From the NCBI GenBank assembly GCA_944381935.1, contig CALWMN010000004.1, positions 1 through 64,000 on the forward strand: DNA of 64,000 nt. Reading direction: 5' to 3'. Every line of letters begins with the position of its first letter. The first letter of the stretch is position 1. The stretch is from an uncultured Mediterraneibacter sp. (GTDB lineage Bacteria > Bacillota > Clostridia > Lachnospirales > Lachnospiraceae). Positions 9,394 through 18,589 of the stretch are shown one piece after another. The translations under genes and the position numbers were made by a program. The notes under the pieces were generated by a model. It was not told where the DNA came from and ran no database searches. It was given only the letters and a program-made list of their open reading frames with translations.

Positions 9394-10080
9394 CTAATTT
9401 TGTCCGGCTCCCGCCTGTTCATCCAGCATGCGAACTGCTTTGCGGTTCATGAACACGATCAGGAATCCGTATATACTTGCCATGAACAGTACCACTGTTC
9501 CGGCTTTGATCTCCAGCAGCATCAGGATAAAGACTGCTGCCGCCAGATTGCCGAACGTCAGCGCCGGCTTTGTGATTGTGAGTAAAACTGCTCCTCTGAA
9601 ATAATCCTTCACCGGCATCTGATATCTGGAAGACAGAAGATACAGGTTCGGCGTCATAAGCACGGTCCCCGCAAAGAGGACGATGAAAAGGAGCATCAGC
9701 GGAAGGCAGGGTATCTGCAGGCTGAAGAACTCCACATTTGTCCAGAATACCCACAGAAGCACCCCCTGAATGGCAGCCAGCAGGATCTTCTTGAAAAATT
9801 CATCCGTATAGCCTGCCCTGTAATCTTTCCATGCCCCTGTATATGTCCCGCGGAACATACGGTTCATGGCGAAAAGTACCGCAGAGAACGCCGGGCCTGC
9901 CGGGAGGAGGCACACCAGGAAGAAGGGAAGGTATTCCCTCACACGGGTGATCCCCACAAACAGGAAGAACAGCAGCACCGGAAGATTGGAAATCAGAAAA
10001 AACATATTAATCTTCAGGAAATACAAGATCTTCTCACAGACATCAAGTATCTTATCCAGATGGAACAGTTCACTTAACAT
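9394..10080 (-). CDS. DUF624 membrane protein, YesL-like
   Basis: This 228-residue protein has about five hydrophobic segments and belongs to the YesL/DUF624 family, whose members occur almost always beside YesM/YesN and LplB/YtcP systems. Family features include the N-terminal LDKILDVCEKILYFLKINMFFLISNLP stretch (start MLSELFHL) and RMFRGTYTGAWKDY near residue 75. The biochemical role of the family is unknown; a role in tuning the sensor or transporter is plausible. It lies 21 bp after the GH38 gene and 54 bp before the kinase. ATG at 10080 follows AAGGAGAG. Confidence 0.82.
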   Translation of the reverse strand: MLSELFHLDKILDVCEKILYFLKINMFFLISNLPVLLFFLFVGITRVREYLPFFLVCLLPAGPAFSAVLFAMNRMFRGTYTGAWKDYRAGYTDEFFKKILLAAIQGVLLWVFWTNVEFFSLQIPCLPLMLLFIVLFAGTVLMTPNLYLLSSRYQMPVKDYFRGAVLLTITKPALTFGNLAAAVFILMLLEIKAGTVVLFMASIYGFLIVFMNRKAVRMLDEQAGAGQN

Positions 10081-10101
10081 AATATCTCTCCTTATAAGTT
10101 C

Positions 10102-13100
10102 CTACAGCTCAAAAAGCACCGTCTTGATCTCATATGGATGAAGTGCCATGGAAACAGCTTCCTCCCCGTGTGCATCCCCGACCTTGCGCTCTCTTAAGTC
10201 TCCTTCTGTCCATGAGCGGAAACGGAAATTGGGTTTCAGCGTTACCTTCTGCCCGGATCCCGCGAAATCATGGAACCGTACAACAAGGCATCTGCCGTCC
10301 TCTGATTTCTTCACCGCGTCGATCTCTATCTGCGGGTTATCCACAGTGAAGAAGGAGCCGTCCCCTGACGCTTCCTGTCCGGCGCTTACAAGCATCGGAT
10401 TGTTCAGGGCGTAAGCCCCGCGGACAACATCTCCGCTCACAATATCGCCTGTATGCGGCAGCAGTGAATAAGTAAATACATGCTCGCCCACGTCCTGAAT
10501 GTGATCCGGCTGTCTGCCCGAACGGATAAGGGAGAGCCTGATCAGGTTTCCTTTCACGTCATAGCCGTATTTGCAGTCGTTCATCAGCGCAACACCATAA
10601 TTTCTCTCGGACAGATCCGCAAATCTGTGTCCCACAGACTCAAATCTTGCCTGATCCCAGCTCGTATTCCAGTGGTTCGGCCTGCGGACATTTCCGTACT
10701 GGATATCATAGGTCGCGTAGGTTGTTCGGATATCCACCGGGAACGCAGTCTTTAAGAGCTGCTGCCTCTCTTTGAAATCCACCTTTGTACTAAAGTCTAT
10801 CCTTCTGTCTGATGCATACAGGATCATATCCTGTTCGATCGTGGTATTCATATACTTCCATGCCAGACCGATGACCAGTCTTAACGGACCGCACTCTTTC
10901 ACTTCGTATTTCGTCAGGTCTGTCACCTCGCGCATCTTCTGCTGATAGAAGATATCAATGTCCCACGCGTCATTGTCAATCGGCTTATCCTCAAACATCT
11001 GCAGTACATTTCCCCGCTCGCCCGGCGCAAGCACGCTGCGGTCGTTTTGCTTATCATAGAGCTTTTCGATCTGTCCCTGCCCGTTGAGAGCGATGGTATA
11101 GAACGGAGTCTCGATCATGCGTCCGTCTGCACGGAACGGTGGGTTCTCCGGTACGTTCCCGCCGGTATCCGATTTGCTGTCCGCGTCTTTTGCCGCACGG
11201 AAGAAGATTGTCCGGTGTCCCATGGCGGGAACGTCTTTCACATGGACGTAAGTTACATCTTCCTCACGCTGGACCTCCAGCACATTGCCTGCCCCATCCG
11301 TAAACTCTCCGGCCTCGGCCGCCGGTACAGCCACGATCTCGTCCATATCCCAGCCGGATGCATTGTATACGGTCCATGCACTGCCCTCATTGTGCAGGCT
11401 GTCTGCAAGGTAATCCCGGATCACATCTGTCCCGATCTCCTCAACTTTCGCATAATCTCGTCTGGAATCTTCATATACCTCGTGGATAGAAGATCCCGGG
11501 ATAATATCATGGAACTGGTTTGTGAGGATCAACTTCCATCCCTGTGTCAGTTTCTCCTGCTCCGCCCTTTCAAGGCTTCCGGATCTTACGGCCTGCATAG
11601 CTGTCAGCCACTCTGCCTGACGGTAAAGGAGCTCCATCTTCCGGTTCATGCGCTTGTTGTATCCCTGGCTTGTGTAAGTACCGCGGTGGTACTCCAGATA
11701 AAGCTCTCCGTCCCATGTGTGTACATACCGGTCTGTATTTTCCACCGTCTCCTTCAGGTCACGGAAGAACTCTCCTGCCGTGGACGTCTCAAGGGAAGGA
11801 AGTCCCGGGATCTTGTCTATCCTGCGCCTTCTCTCCAGAAGGTCACGGTTTACACCGCCGCCTCCGTCTCCGTATCCGTAGGCGATCAGCAGCTCCTGAT
11901 TCATTTCCTTTTCACTGTAGGCATCCCATACTCCCTTTACCGTCTTCGCGGTGAGAAGTCCGTTGTATGTATAGAACCATGATCCCGGCTCATTCCACGG
12001 CTCCGGTGTGGTGATAAAGTGGGTCAGCACTTCACTTCCGTCAATCCCTTTCCACTTAAAGGTATCGTGGGGCATACGGTTGTACTGGTTCCAGCTGATT
12101 TTTGTTGTCATGAACATATCGATGCCGGATTTTTTCAGGATCTGGGGCAAAGCCCATGAATAGCCGAATACGTCCGGGAGCCAGAGGTATTCCACCTCCT
12201 TGCCAAATTCATCCTTGATAAACTTGCTTCCGATCAGGATCTGGCGGGTGAGCGACTCGCCGCTTGTCAGGTTGCAGTCCGCTTCTACCCACATACCGCC
12301 GTCCACTTCCCAGCGTCCCTCTTTTACTCTCTTTTTGATCTCCCCGTAGATCTCAGGGAAATCTTCTTTTATGTATTCGTACAGCTGGGGCTGTGTCTGC
12401 AGGAAAATGTATTCCGGGAACATTTCCATCATTCTCAGCACAGTCGAGAAAGACCTTGACGCTTTCTCATGGGTATGCTTCAGCCTCCAGAGCCATGCCA
12501 TATCGATATGGGTGTGTCCCACGCATTTTACTCTTACGAGGGAATCTTTTTTCATTCCCTCGATCTTCTCATTGAGCAGGTCATCCGCCTGATGCACGGA
12601 CTCGTAGAAGTCTCCGCTTCCCGGGTAGGACCAGTCAATGAGCAGGCACGCCTCGTCCAGCGCATTTCTCAGTTCAAACTTAACCGGGTCTGTATCCGAC
12701 AGATTTTGTACCGTATCGAGCACCAACATTCCCATGTAATAGAAATCGTCTGTTTTTTCATCAAGATATGCCAGATCCGCACGGTTGATCCTGTGCTCCT
12801 GCTCTTTCGGCACGCCGCCGCCCTCCAGGCCGGACCAGAGGCGGAACGTCAGGCGGAATGTCTTTCCGTAAAGCTCCTCCGGGAAGAAGACTTCCTTATG
12901 GTTTGCATCCACTCCCTGATACGGCTTCCCATTGATATAGCACATCGCCTCAAATCCGGAATTGTTTCCTGCTCCTGTCTTTCCGAAATCAAAGATTCCG
13001 ACAGCCCGTTTCCCTTTCCAGGCCTCCGGTATTGTGATCTCCTTGTGGAGCCACAGATAACGGTCGCGCCCGCTCCATCTGTCCCCGGTATGTATTATGT

Positions 13101-13251
13101 CCCATCCCCCAGACTCTGTGGGAACCTCCGGGTTCACAATGCCCTGCCGATCCTCGCGTGCAGCGAACTCTTCCAGAGCGGCAACTTCTCTGTAACTGTA
13201 TTCTCTTATCTCAGTGATTCTTCTGTCAAGTTTTCTCTCTGTCAAAAACAT
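10102..13251 (-). CDS. Alpha-mannosidase, GH38 family
   Basis: This 1049-residue enzyme hydrolyses alpha-linked mannose. The GH38 catalytic domain is complete: the zinc-binding HxD is in GHTHIDMAWLWR near residue 247, the nucleophile Asp is in GGMWVEADCNLTSGES near 325, and WLPDVFGYSWALPQIL near 357 is another hallmark. A mid-domain follows with NQFHDIIPGSSIHEVYEDS near 600, and then the C-terminal beta-sandwich domains. There is no signal peptide, so it works in the cytoplasm on imported glycans. ATG at 13251 follows AGGAGG. It lies 122 bp after the GH125 gene on the same strand, and the two enzymes likely trim alpha-1,2/1,3 and alpha-1,6 mannose together. Confidence 0.95.
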   Translation of the reverse strand: MFLTERKLDRRITEIREYSYREVAALEEFAAREDRQGIVNPEVPTESGGWDIIHTGDRWSGRDRYLWLHKEITIPEAWKGKRAVGIFDFGKTGAGNNSGFEAMCYINGKPYQGVDANHKEVFFPEELYGKTFRLTFRLWSGLEGGGVPKEQEHRINRADLAYLDEKTDDFYYMGMLVLDTVQNLSDTDPVKFELRNALDEACLLIDWSYPGSGDFYESVHQADDLLNEKIEGMKKDSLVRVKCVGHTHIDMAWLWRLKHTHEKASRSFSTVLRMMEMFPEYIFLQTQPQLYEYIKEDFPEIYGEIKKRVKEGRWEVDGGMWVEADCNLTSGESLTRQILIGSKFIKDEFGKEVEYLWLPDVFGYSWALPQILKKSGIDMFMTTKISWNQYNRMPHDTFKWKGIDGSEVLTHFITTPEPWNEPGSWFYTYNGLLTAKTVKGVWDAYSEKEMNQELLIAYGYGDGGGGVNRDLLERRRRIDKIPGLPSLETSTAGEFFRDLKETVENTDRYVHTWDGELYLEYHRGTYTSQGYNKRMNRKMELLYRQAEWLTAMQAVRSGSLERAEQEKLTQGWKLILTNQFHDIIPGSSIHEVYEDSRRDYAKVEEIGTDVIRDYLADSLHNEGSAWTVYNASGWDMDEIVAVPAAEAGEFTDGAGNVLEVQREEDVTYVHVKDVPAMGHRTIFFRAAKDADSKSDTGGNVPENPPFRADGRMIETPFYTIALNGQGQIEKLYDKQNDRSVLAPGERGNVLQMFEDKPIDNDAWDIDIFYQQKMREVTDLTKYEVKECGPLRLVIGLAWKYMNTTIEQDMILYASDRRIDFSTKVDFKERQQLLKTAFPVDIRTTYATYDIQYGNVRRPNHWNTSWDQARFESVGHRFADLSERNYGVALMNDCKYGYDVKGNLIRLSLIRSGRQPDHIQDVGEHVFTYSLLPHTGDIVSGDVVRGAYALNNPMLVSAGQEASGDGSFFTVDNPQIEIDAVKKSEDGRCLVVRFHDFAGSGQKVTLKPNFRFRSWTEGDLRERKVGDAHGEEAVSMALHPYEIKTVLFEL

Positions 13252-13373
13252 AAGTACCTCCTACATACAGTCAGTATTCTAACTGCCTTTATTGTACCGA
13301 AAGTTTTTTTACAGAACAATTTTCCAATTTCTATGTTTAGTGTAAAAATTCTACATTCCGGTCAGTCACAGGC

Positions 13374-14660
13374 TCAGATCTCCAGCCTGTAGCCGAGATA
13401 ATCCAGAAAGAGTTCCGCGTACATGGCGTTCGCCCAGGAGAACCATTCTCTCGTATACTTTCCCGCATCGTCGGAGCAGAACCCTTCATGCATCATTCCC
13501 GTCCCCCCGGTGCAGGATACAAGCGTGTCAAGGATCTTCCGCTTCTCTTCTTGGCTGCTCTCCGTCAATCCCTGCATCGCCAGGGCGATCGGCCAGATAT
13601 AGCCCGCAGGCGTATGGGGGCTTCCGATCCCGGCTGCTTCCGTTCCTTTATAATAATACGGGTTTGCCTCGCTTAGGATCATTTTCCGGGTATTCTCCAT
13701 GGTCTCCCGGTCCGCCGGATATCCCAGATAGGACATGGACAGAAGACTGGGGACATTGGCGTCGTCCATCAGATTGAACATGCCGTATCCGTCCGCCTCA
13801 TAGGCATAGACTGTACCGAACGCCTCCGTCCGCGTCCGTCCATGCTTTTCGATCCCATTATGGATCTGATCTTTCAGGATGCCTGCCTCTTTTGCCAGCG
13901 TCCCATCGCACAGAATCTTCTCCGCAATTTCTTCCAGATATCCCAACACCACGACGGCAAACATATTGGACGGGATCAGGTAGCCGTATGTACACGCGTC
14001 GTCGCTTGGGCGGAAACCCGACCACACCATCCCGATATCCGGCTTCACACAGGTCCCCCTCCCCTCCCTGGAAAGGGTATCTGTATAGAAACTGCCCTCG
14101 CGCACAAACCGATAGGCAGAGTGATACTCATGGTTCTGCTCCATTCGGAAGACATTCAGGATCTTCCGCACCCCGGTCCGAAAATTCCCGTCAAACTGCT
14201 CCGTGCATCCGGTATTCTTCCAGAGCATCCATGCAAGCTGAATGGGATAGCAAAGAGAATCCACCTCGAACTTTCTCTCCCACACCCAGGGGCTCTGGTC
14301 CGGATCATCCTTCTCCCAGCACGCTCCCGTGGGGCCTTCGTTGAATGCATTTGCATAGGGGTCCAGGCTGATGCAGAAAAACTGCCGCTTCACAAGACCT
14401 GCGATCATTTTCCGTATCTCTTCATTTTGTTTTGCCGGAAACAGGAAAGGACGAATCTGTGCGGCAGAGTCTCTCAGCCACATCGCCGGGATATCCCCCG
14501 TGATCACATACACAGTCCCGTCGTCTTCCATTTTCACTGTCGTCTCAAGGGTATTCAAAAAGCAACGTTCAAACTGTTCCAACAGCTTCTCTTCTGCTTT
14601 TACATTCTCCCTGACTTCCTTAAGAAATCCATATAAACTTTCATTACGGATTGTTTCCAT
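13374..14660 (-). CDS. Exo-alpha-1,6-mannosidase, GH125 family
   Basis: This 428-residue cytoplasmic enzyme matches GH125 (formerly DUF1237), inverting exo-alpha-1,6-mannosidases. Signatures are ITGDIPAMWLRDSAAQIRP near residue 53, GPTGACWEKDDPDQSPWVWERKFEVDS (GPTGACWEKDD, then VWERKFEVDS) near 109-135, WSGFRPSDDACTYGY near 213, and HEGFCSDDAGKYTREWFSW near the C-terminus. It is the promoter-proximal gene of the GH125-GH38-yesL-kinase-regulator run. In pneumococci GH125 and GH38 enzymes cooperate in N-glycan use, which supports the same role here. ATG at 14660 has a spaced GGAG. Confidence 0.94.
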   Translation of the reverse strand: METIRNESLYGFLKEVRENVKAEEKLLEQFERCFLNTLETTVKMEDDGTVYVITGDIPAMWLRDSAAQIRPFLFPAKQNEEIRKMIAGLVKRQFFCISLDPYANAFNEGPTGACWEKDDPDQSPWVWERKFEVDSLCYPIQLAWMLWKNTGCTEQFDGNFRTGVRKILNVFRMEQNHEYHSAYRFVREGSFYTDTLSREGRGTCVKPDIGMVWSGFRPSDDACTYGYLIPSNMFAVVVLGYLEEIAEKILCDGTLAKEAGILKDQIHNGIEKHGRTRTEAFGTVYAYEADGYGMFNLMDDANVPSLLSMSYLGYPADRETMENTRKMILSEANPYYYKGTEAAGIGSPHTPAGYIWPIALAMQGLTESSQEEKRKILDTLVSCTGGTGMMHEGFCSDDAGKYTREWFSWANAMYAELFLDYLGYRLEI

Positions 14661-14715
14661 CTCAAATCATCTCCATCTGTGAACTAATTTATTTCCTGTT
14701 TATTTTATATTTTCA

Positions 14716-14731
14716 GAGGAACCGTTCACAG
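14716..14731. promoter_or_regulatory. Possible catabolite-response element upstream of GH125
   Basis: The minus-strand sequence CTGTGAACGGTTCCTC resembles the CcpA cre consensus WTGNNARCGNWWWCAW with about three mismatches, 56 bp before the GH125 start. CcpA control of mannosidase loci is known in pneumococcus, but this match is too weak to be sure. Confidence 0.25.
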
Positions 14732-14865
14732 AGAAAAAAATATAGAAACAGGGGAAATATTTCATATATGGATGCAAGGATTGGATTTTTGGGATTTGGT
14801 TCTAAATTATCCGGTGCAATAATCCCTGCTGCCCTTCCCCGTAAATGCCGGCAAATGTTCGATAC

Positions 14866-15525
14866 TTAATTCAATATGAAATGATTTCTGTCAAAGGACA
14901 GGATCCCCTCATCTCTCATCCTGCACAACTCCGCAGACATAGCGCTCCGATCCACCGAGAGGAAGTCCGCGAGCTGCTGCCGGTTAAAAGGGATGTCAAA
15001 TACCGGGCTCCCGGCTCTCTGGGACTGCTCTGACAGATAGGACAGGAGCTTTTCCCTCGTCGTCCTTCTGGACATGTGCTCCAGTTTCTGGGTAAGCATT
15101 TTATTCTTTTGTGCAAGCGCGGTAAGCAGATTACGGATCAGCCGCCCGTGAAACCGGCATGCCGACGGGCACATGGTAAGGATCCGCTTCACATCCAGGA
15201 AAAGCACTTTGCTCGGTTTTACTGCAACTGCATTGTTCAGCAATTCATCACTCCCGAGGCAGGCATACACTTCCCCGAACAGTTCTCCTTCTGAAATTTC
15301 GCTGAGAATACTCAGGTTTCCCCAGTAATCTTCTTTCTGAATATGGATGCAGCCTTCCAGAAGCAGCGCCACGCTGTCGATTCGTTCTCCTCTGCTGAAG
15401 ACAGATTCTCCTTTATAGTAATTCCGCGTAACAGCTGACAGACAGTCAAGCATGGACGCAAGTTCGTCTTCTCCGATTCCCTGAAAGAGCTTTGAGTTTT
15501 TCAATCGCGGTAAATATTTTTTCAT
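14866..15525 (-). CDS. Crp/Fnr-family transcriptional regulator (HcpR-like)
   Basis: This 219-residue regulator has an N-terminal cyclic-nucleotide-binding-like fold (residues 10-125, with YYKGESVFSRGERIDSVALL and GELFGEVYACLG) and a C-terminal winged helix (FNRQQLADFLSVDRSAMSAEL near 170). ATG at 15525 follows AGAAAGGTG. It is divergent from hcp, which in many anaerobes is controlled by Crp/Fnr regulators called HcpR that respond to nitrosative stress. An inverted repeat GTTGTATTTGCAAC in the shared spacer fits self-repression and hcp activation. The effector (possibly haem-bound NO) cannot be seen. Calling it HcpR is inference from context. Confidence 0.85.
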   Translation of the reverse strand: MKKYLPRLKNSKLFQGIGEDELASMLDCLSAVTRNYYKGESVFSRGERIDSVALLLEGCIHIQKEDYWGNLSILSEISEGELFGEVYACLGSDELLNNAVAVKPSKVLFLDVKRILTMCPSACRFHGRLIRNLLTALAQKNKMLTQKLEHMSRRTTREKLLSYLSEQSQRAGSPVFDIPFNRQQLADFLSVDRSAMSAELCRMRDEGILSFDRNHFILN

Positions 15526-15537
15526 AATCACCTTTCT

Positions 15538-15551
15538 GTTGTATTTGCAAC
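15538..15551. promoter_or_regulatory. Crp/Fnr-like operator between the regulator and hcp
   Basis: GTTGTATTTGCAAC has TTG-N6-CAA symmetry as in Crp/Fnr sites. Its centre (15544.5) lies about 41.5 bp before the hcp start predicted from TATACT at 15574-15579, the class II activation position, and just downstream of the predicted start of the regulator transcript. Confidence 0.55.
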
Positions 15552-15566
15552 TGTTTTGTTTTAAAC

Positions 15567-15595
15567 ATTGTATTATACTCGCCATGTAAAGTCAA
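15567..15595 (-). promoter_or_regulatory. Promoter of the Crp/Fnr-type regulator
   Basis: TTGACT (15595-15590) and TACAAT (15572-15567) are separated by 17 bp, a near-consensus vegetative promoter directed toward the regulator gene. Confidence 0.65.
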
Positions 15596-15672
15596 GCAAT
15601 GCAATAGAAACATCAATCACAGTGCCGGTATGCAGGCCAAAATGCAGCCGGCAACAACAGGAGGTTATGAAA

Positions 15673-17265
15673 ATGTCAGACAAAATGTTTTGTTTTCAGT
15701 GTGAACAGACTGCAGGATGTACCGGATGCACCGGGAAAGCCGGAGTATGCGGGAAGACCGCAGATGTGTCCGCACTTCAGGATGAACTTACAGGCGCCTT
15801 GGTCGGCCTTGCCCGGGCAGCCAGCGGAAATGCCCCTTCCCCGTCCACTCACAGGGCAATGATCGAAGGGCTGTTCACAACCGTCACCAACGTAAACTTT
15901 AACGAAGAGACAGTCCGCCAGCAGATCGAAAATGTAACGCGGGAGAAAAATGCACTGATCCCCGGATGCGGAGCCTGTCTTTCGTCCTGCGGCAGGACGG
16001 AAGATTATGATATGCAGCTCCTCTGGGATGCAGACGAAGACATCCGTTCTCTGAAATCCCTGATCCTCTTCGGCCTCAGAGGGATGGCAGCGTATGCGTA
16101 CCACGCAATGGTACTGGGATATTCCGACGAAGAAGTCAATACTTTCTTCTACGAAGGACTGTTCGCCATCGGCGAAGATCTGGACAGGGAACAACTTCTC
16201 CCTGTCGTAATGAGGGTGGGCGAGATCAACCTGAAATGCATGGCTCTTCTGGATCAGGCAAACACTGAGACCTACGGGGATCCGGCACCTGTCACTGTAC
16301 CGCTTACAGTAGAAAAAGGACCGTTTATCGTGATCAGCGGGCACGACCTGAAAGACCTGCAGCTTCTCCTGGAGCAGACAGGGGGGAAAGGGATCAATAT
16401 CTATACCAACGGCGAGATGCTCCCGGCACACGCATATCCGAAACTGAAAGCTTATTCTCACCTGAAAGGAAATTTCGGGACCGCATGGCATAATCAGCAG
16501 AAAGAGTTCGCTGACATTCCGGCTCCGATCCTGTTTACGACCAACTGCCTGATGCCGCCGAAAGCCAGCTATGCAGACCGTGTATTCACAACGGAGGTGG
16601 TCTCTTATCCCGGAGTCGTCCACATTGGCGAAGATAAGGATTTCACACCTGTTATTGAAAAGGCCCTGGAGCTTGGCGGTTACGCGGAAGATCAGGAATT
16701 TGCCGGGCTCAACGGCGGAAGGAGTGTCACCACAGGATTTGCCCGCAATACCGTATTATCCGCCGCGGATACGATCGTCAATGCAGTAAAAGACGGCGCC
16801 TTAAAGCACATCTTTCTTGTTGGCGGATGCGACGGGGCAAGAAACGGCCGCAGCTATTACACCGAGTTTGTAAAGCAGACGCCGTCCGATACGGCAGTGC
16901 TCACTCTTGCCTGCGGAAAATACCGCTTCAATGACCTTGACCTAGGATCGATCGGAGGACTTCCCCGGATCATGGACATGGGGCAGTGCAACGACGCATA
17001 CAGTGCGATCCGGGCTGCTCTTGCTCTGGCGGATGCGTTCGGCTGCGGCGTCAACGACCTGCCCCTCACCCTGGTGCTGTCATGGTATGAACAGAAAGCC
17101 GTCTGCATCCTCCTCACTCTCCTGCACCTGGGTATCCGAAATATTTACCTCGGACCTACGCTCCCGGCATTCCTCTCTCCCGGCATACTGGATTTCCTCG
17201 TAGAGAATTACGGGATCCGTCCGACTTCCACACCGGAGCAGGACCTAAAGGAAATACTCGGATAA
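15673..17265 (+). CDS. hcp: Hydroxylamine reductase / hybrid-cluster protein
   Basis: This 530-residue enzyme is the hybrid-cluster protein, which reduces hydroxylamine to ammonia and, in current work, NO to N2O. The N-terminal cysteines CFQC-x8-C-x6-C (residues 5-23) bind the iron-sulphur cluster. Hybrid-cluster ligands lie in ALIPGCGACLSSCGR (about 97), FTTNCLMPP (about 293), VGGCDGAR (about 387), LTLACGKYRFN (about 414) and the C-terminal domain. I prefer ATG 15673 over 15667 because AGGAGG ends at 15664, giving eight-base spacing. It protects against nitrosative stress. It is monocistronic, divergent from its likely regulator, and followed by a hairpin. Confidence 0.95.
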   Translation: MSDKMFCFQCEQTAGCTGCTGKAGVCGKTADVSALQDELTGALVGLARAASGNAPSPSTHRAMIEGLFTTVTNVNFNEETVRQQIENVTREKNALIPGCGACLSSCGRTEDYDMQLLWDADEDIRSLKSLILFGLRGMAAYAYHAMVLGYSDEEVNTFFYEGLFAIGEDLDREQLLPVVMRVGEINLKCMALLDQANTETYGDPAPVTVPLTVEKGPFIVISGHDLKDLQLLLEQTGGKGINIYTNGEMLPAHAYPKLKAYSHLKGNFGTAWHNQQKEFADIPAPILFTTNCLMPPKASYADRVFTTEVVSYPGVVHIGEDKDFTPVIEKALELGGYAEDQEFAGLNGGRSVTTGFARNTVLSAADTIVNAVKDGALKHIFLVGGCDGARNGRSYYTEFVKQTPSDTAVLTLACGKYRFNDLDLGSIGGLPRIMDMGQCNDAYSAIRAALALADAFGCGVNDLPLTLVLSWYEQKAVCILLTLLHLGIRNIYLGPTLPAFLSPGILDFLVENYGIRPTSTPEQDLKEILG

Positions 17266-17309
17266 TGTTTCCATTTTGTTTCCGAAATATTAATTCTCCT
17301 TAGTAATAA

Positions 17310-17342
17310 ATGCGGCAGGTTTGCCAAAGCTCAACCTGCCGC
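17310..17342. terminator. Hairpin between hcp and the LacI gene
   Basis: TGCGGCAGGTT (17311-17321) pairs with AACCTGCCGCA (17332-17342). It lies between convergent genes and probably ends transcription from both, although the T tracts are poor. Confidence 0.7.
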
Positions 17343-17367
17343 ATTGTTCGTTATCAAATCTTAAACC

Positions 17368-18363
17368 TCACCCGCTCTCCCGTTCCACCAATTGAGACGT
17401 AAATACCAGATGCTGCGCCGTTGGCTTCTGGTCTGCCGGCGCCTCTATTTCTTCTATTGTCATGGATGCAGCCTTCACTCCCATTTCATAGGCAGGCATC
17501 TCCAGCGAAGTCATGGACGTCTCCAGCATACTGCTGATAACATCGCCGGTCAGGCTTATCACCCTGACCTGGTCCGGGAAACTGACCTCACTTTCTTTCA
17601 GGGCACGCATTGCCCCGATACCCTGAATATCTGTTGCCGCCATAATCGCATCCAGATCCGGATTCTGCGCCATCAGCTCCATAGTACACTGATAGCCATA
17701 TTCAAGACTGTGGACCGACGATTCAGACACTGCGCATGTCTCGGAAAATCCCAGTTCTTTCAGCGCCCTCTGGTATCCGTCGTATCTGCCCTTATACGGA
17801 GAAAGCTTCATGGATCCGTTAATAAGCCCAATCTCACTGCATCCCTTTCCTGCAAGATATTTCACCGCCTCATACCCGCACGCCTCGTAGTCGACTGTAA
17901 CGCTGCTGACAGTCTCGATCTGCTTTCTCATGATCTGAGTAACAGCAAGGCCGCTTGTCTTGATATCGCGTATAATCCGGCTGTTTCTTCCTGTTCCGGT
18001 AATGATAATCCCATCAACAAAACCATTCCTCAGACGGTTAAGGCTTTCACGTTCTATCTTTGCATCGTCTTCTGTGTTGCATATCAGCGTCGCATAACCT
18101 CTCTTGCGGGCTTCCTCCTCGATCCCCTGGGTTGTCGCCGCAAATACCGTCATGTGCAGGCGGGGAACCAGCACTCCTATCGTGTGCCTTTTCCCGTGCC
18201 TTAATCCCTGTGCCAGTACGTTTGGCGTGTAGCTTAGTTCTTTTACTGCTGCAAGGATACGCGCTTTTGTCTCTGGATGTACATAAGAAGTATTGTTCAA
18301 CGCACGGGAAACCGTACTCACATCAACATCCGCAAGCTTTGCAACATCCTTCAGTGTAGCCAT
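17368..18363 (-). CDS. LacI-family transcriptional regulator
   Basis: This 331-residue repressor starts with the LacI helix-turn-helix (ATLKDVAKLADVDVSTVSRALNN, as LKDVAKLADVDVSTVSRALN at residues 4-23) and hinge helix (NVLAQGLR), then a periplasmic-binding-protein-like effector domain (IGVLVPRLHMTVFAATTQGIEEEA; IGLINGS; AIMAATDIQGIGAMRAL). ATG at 18363 follows AAAGGGAGGTG. It is divergent from the aldolase/NRAMP-like operon, and both promoters hold matching operators, so it should repress itself and that operon until an unknown effector, perhaps a sugar acid, binds. Confidence 0.93.
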   Translation of the reverse strand: MATLKDVAKLADVDVSTVSRALNNTSYVHPETKARILAAVKELSYTPNVLAQGLRHGKRHTIGVLVPRLHMTVFAATTQGIEEEARKRGYATLICNTEDDAKIERESLNRLRNGFVDGIIITGTGRNSRIIRDIKTSGLAVTQIMRKQIETVSSVTVDYEACGYEAVKYLAGKGCSEIGLINGSMKLSPYKGRYDGYQRALKELGFSETCAVSESSVHSLEYGYQCTMELMAQNPDLDAIMAATDIQGIGAMRALKESEVSFPDQVRVISLTGDVISSMLETSMTSLEMPAYEMGVKAASMTIEEIEAPADQKPTAQHLVFTSQLVERESG

Positions 18364-18384
18364 TATCGTCACCTCCCTTTCTTG

Positions 18385-18398
18385 TACAAAGGTTTGCA
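18385..18398. promoter_or_regulatory. LacI-type operator of the regulator gene
   Basis: TACAAAGGTTTGCA matches the perfect palindrome at 18590-18603 at 12 of 14 positions and lies just downstream of the regulator's predicted transcription start, which suggests autorepression. Confidence 0.65.
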
Positions 18399-18405
18399 TA
18401 AAAAA

Positions 18406-18435
18406 ATTATAACCAATAATTTATCTGGAAGTCAA
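18406..18435 (-). promoter_or_regulatory. Promoter of the LacI-family gene
   Basis: TTGACT (18435-18430) and TATAAT (18411-18406) with an 18-bp spacer point to the regulator gene. The operator at 18385-18398 follows at once. Confidence 0.65.
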
Positions 18436-18546
18436 CATAATATATATCAAAAATAACAAAAATAATCCAAAAAATGGATATCTTTTTATGATTTATGCAA
18501 ATTATTGCATCATATATGCAAAATATTGCAGAGGTTATCCAAAATA

Positions 18547-18575
18547 TTGACGCCGAAAATGATACATGCTATAAA
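18547..18575 (+). promoter_or_regulatory. Promoter of the aldolase/NRAMP-like operon
   Basis: TTGACG (18547-18552) and TATAAA (18570-18575) are separated by exactly 17 bp. The predicted start near 18582 is eight bases before the operator at 18590. Confidence 0.7.
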
Positions 18576-18589
18576 AGAATCACAAGATA

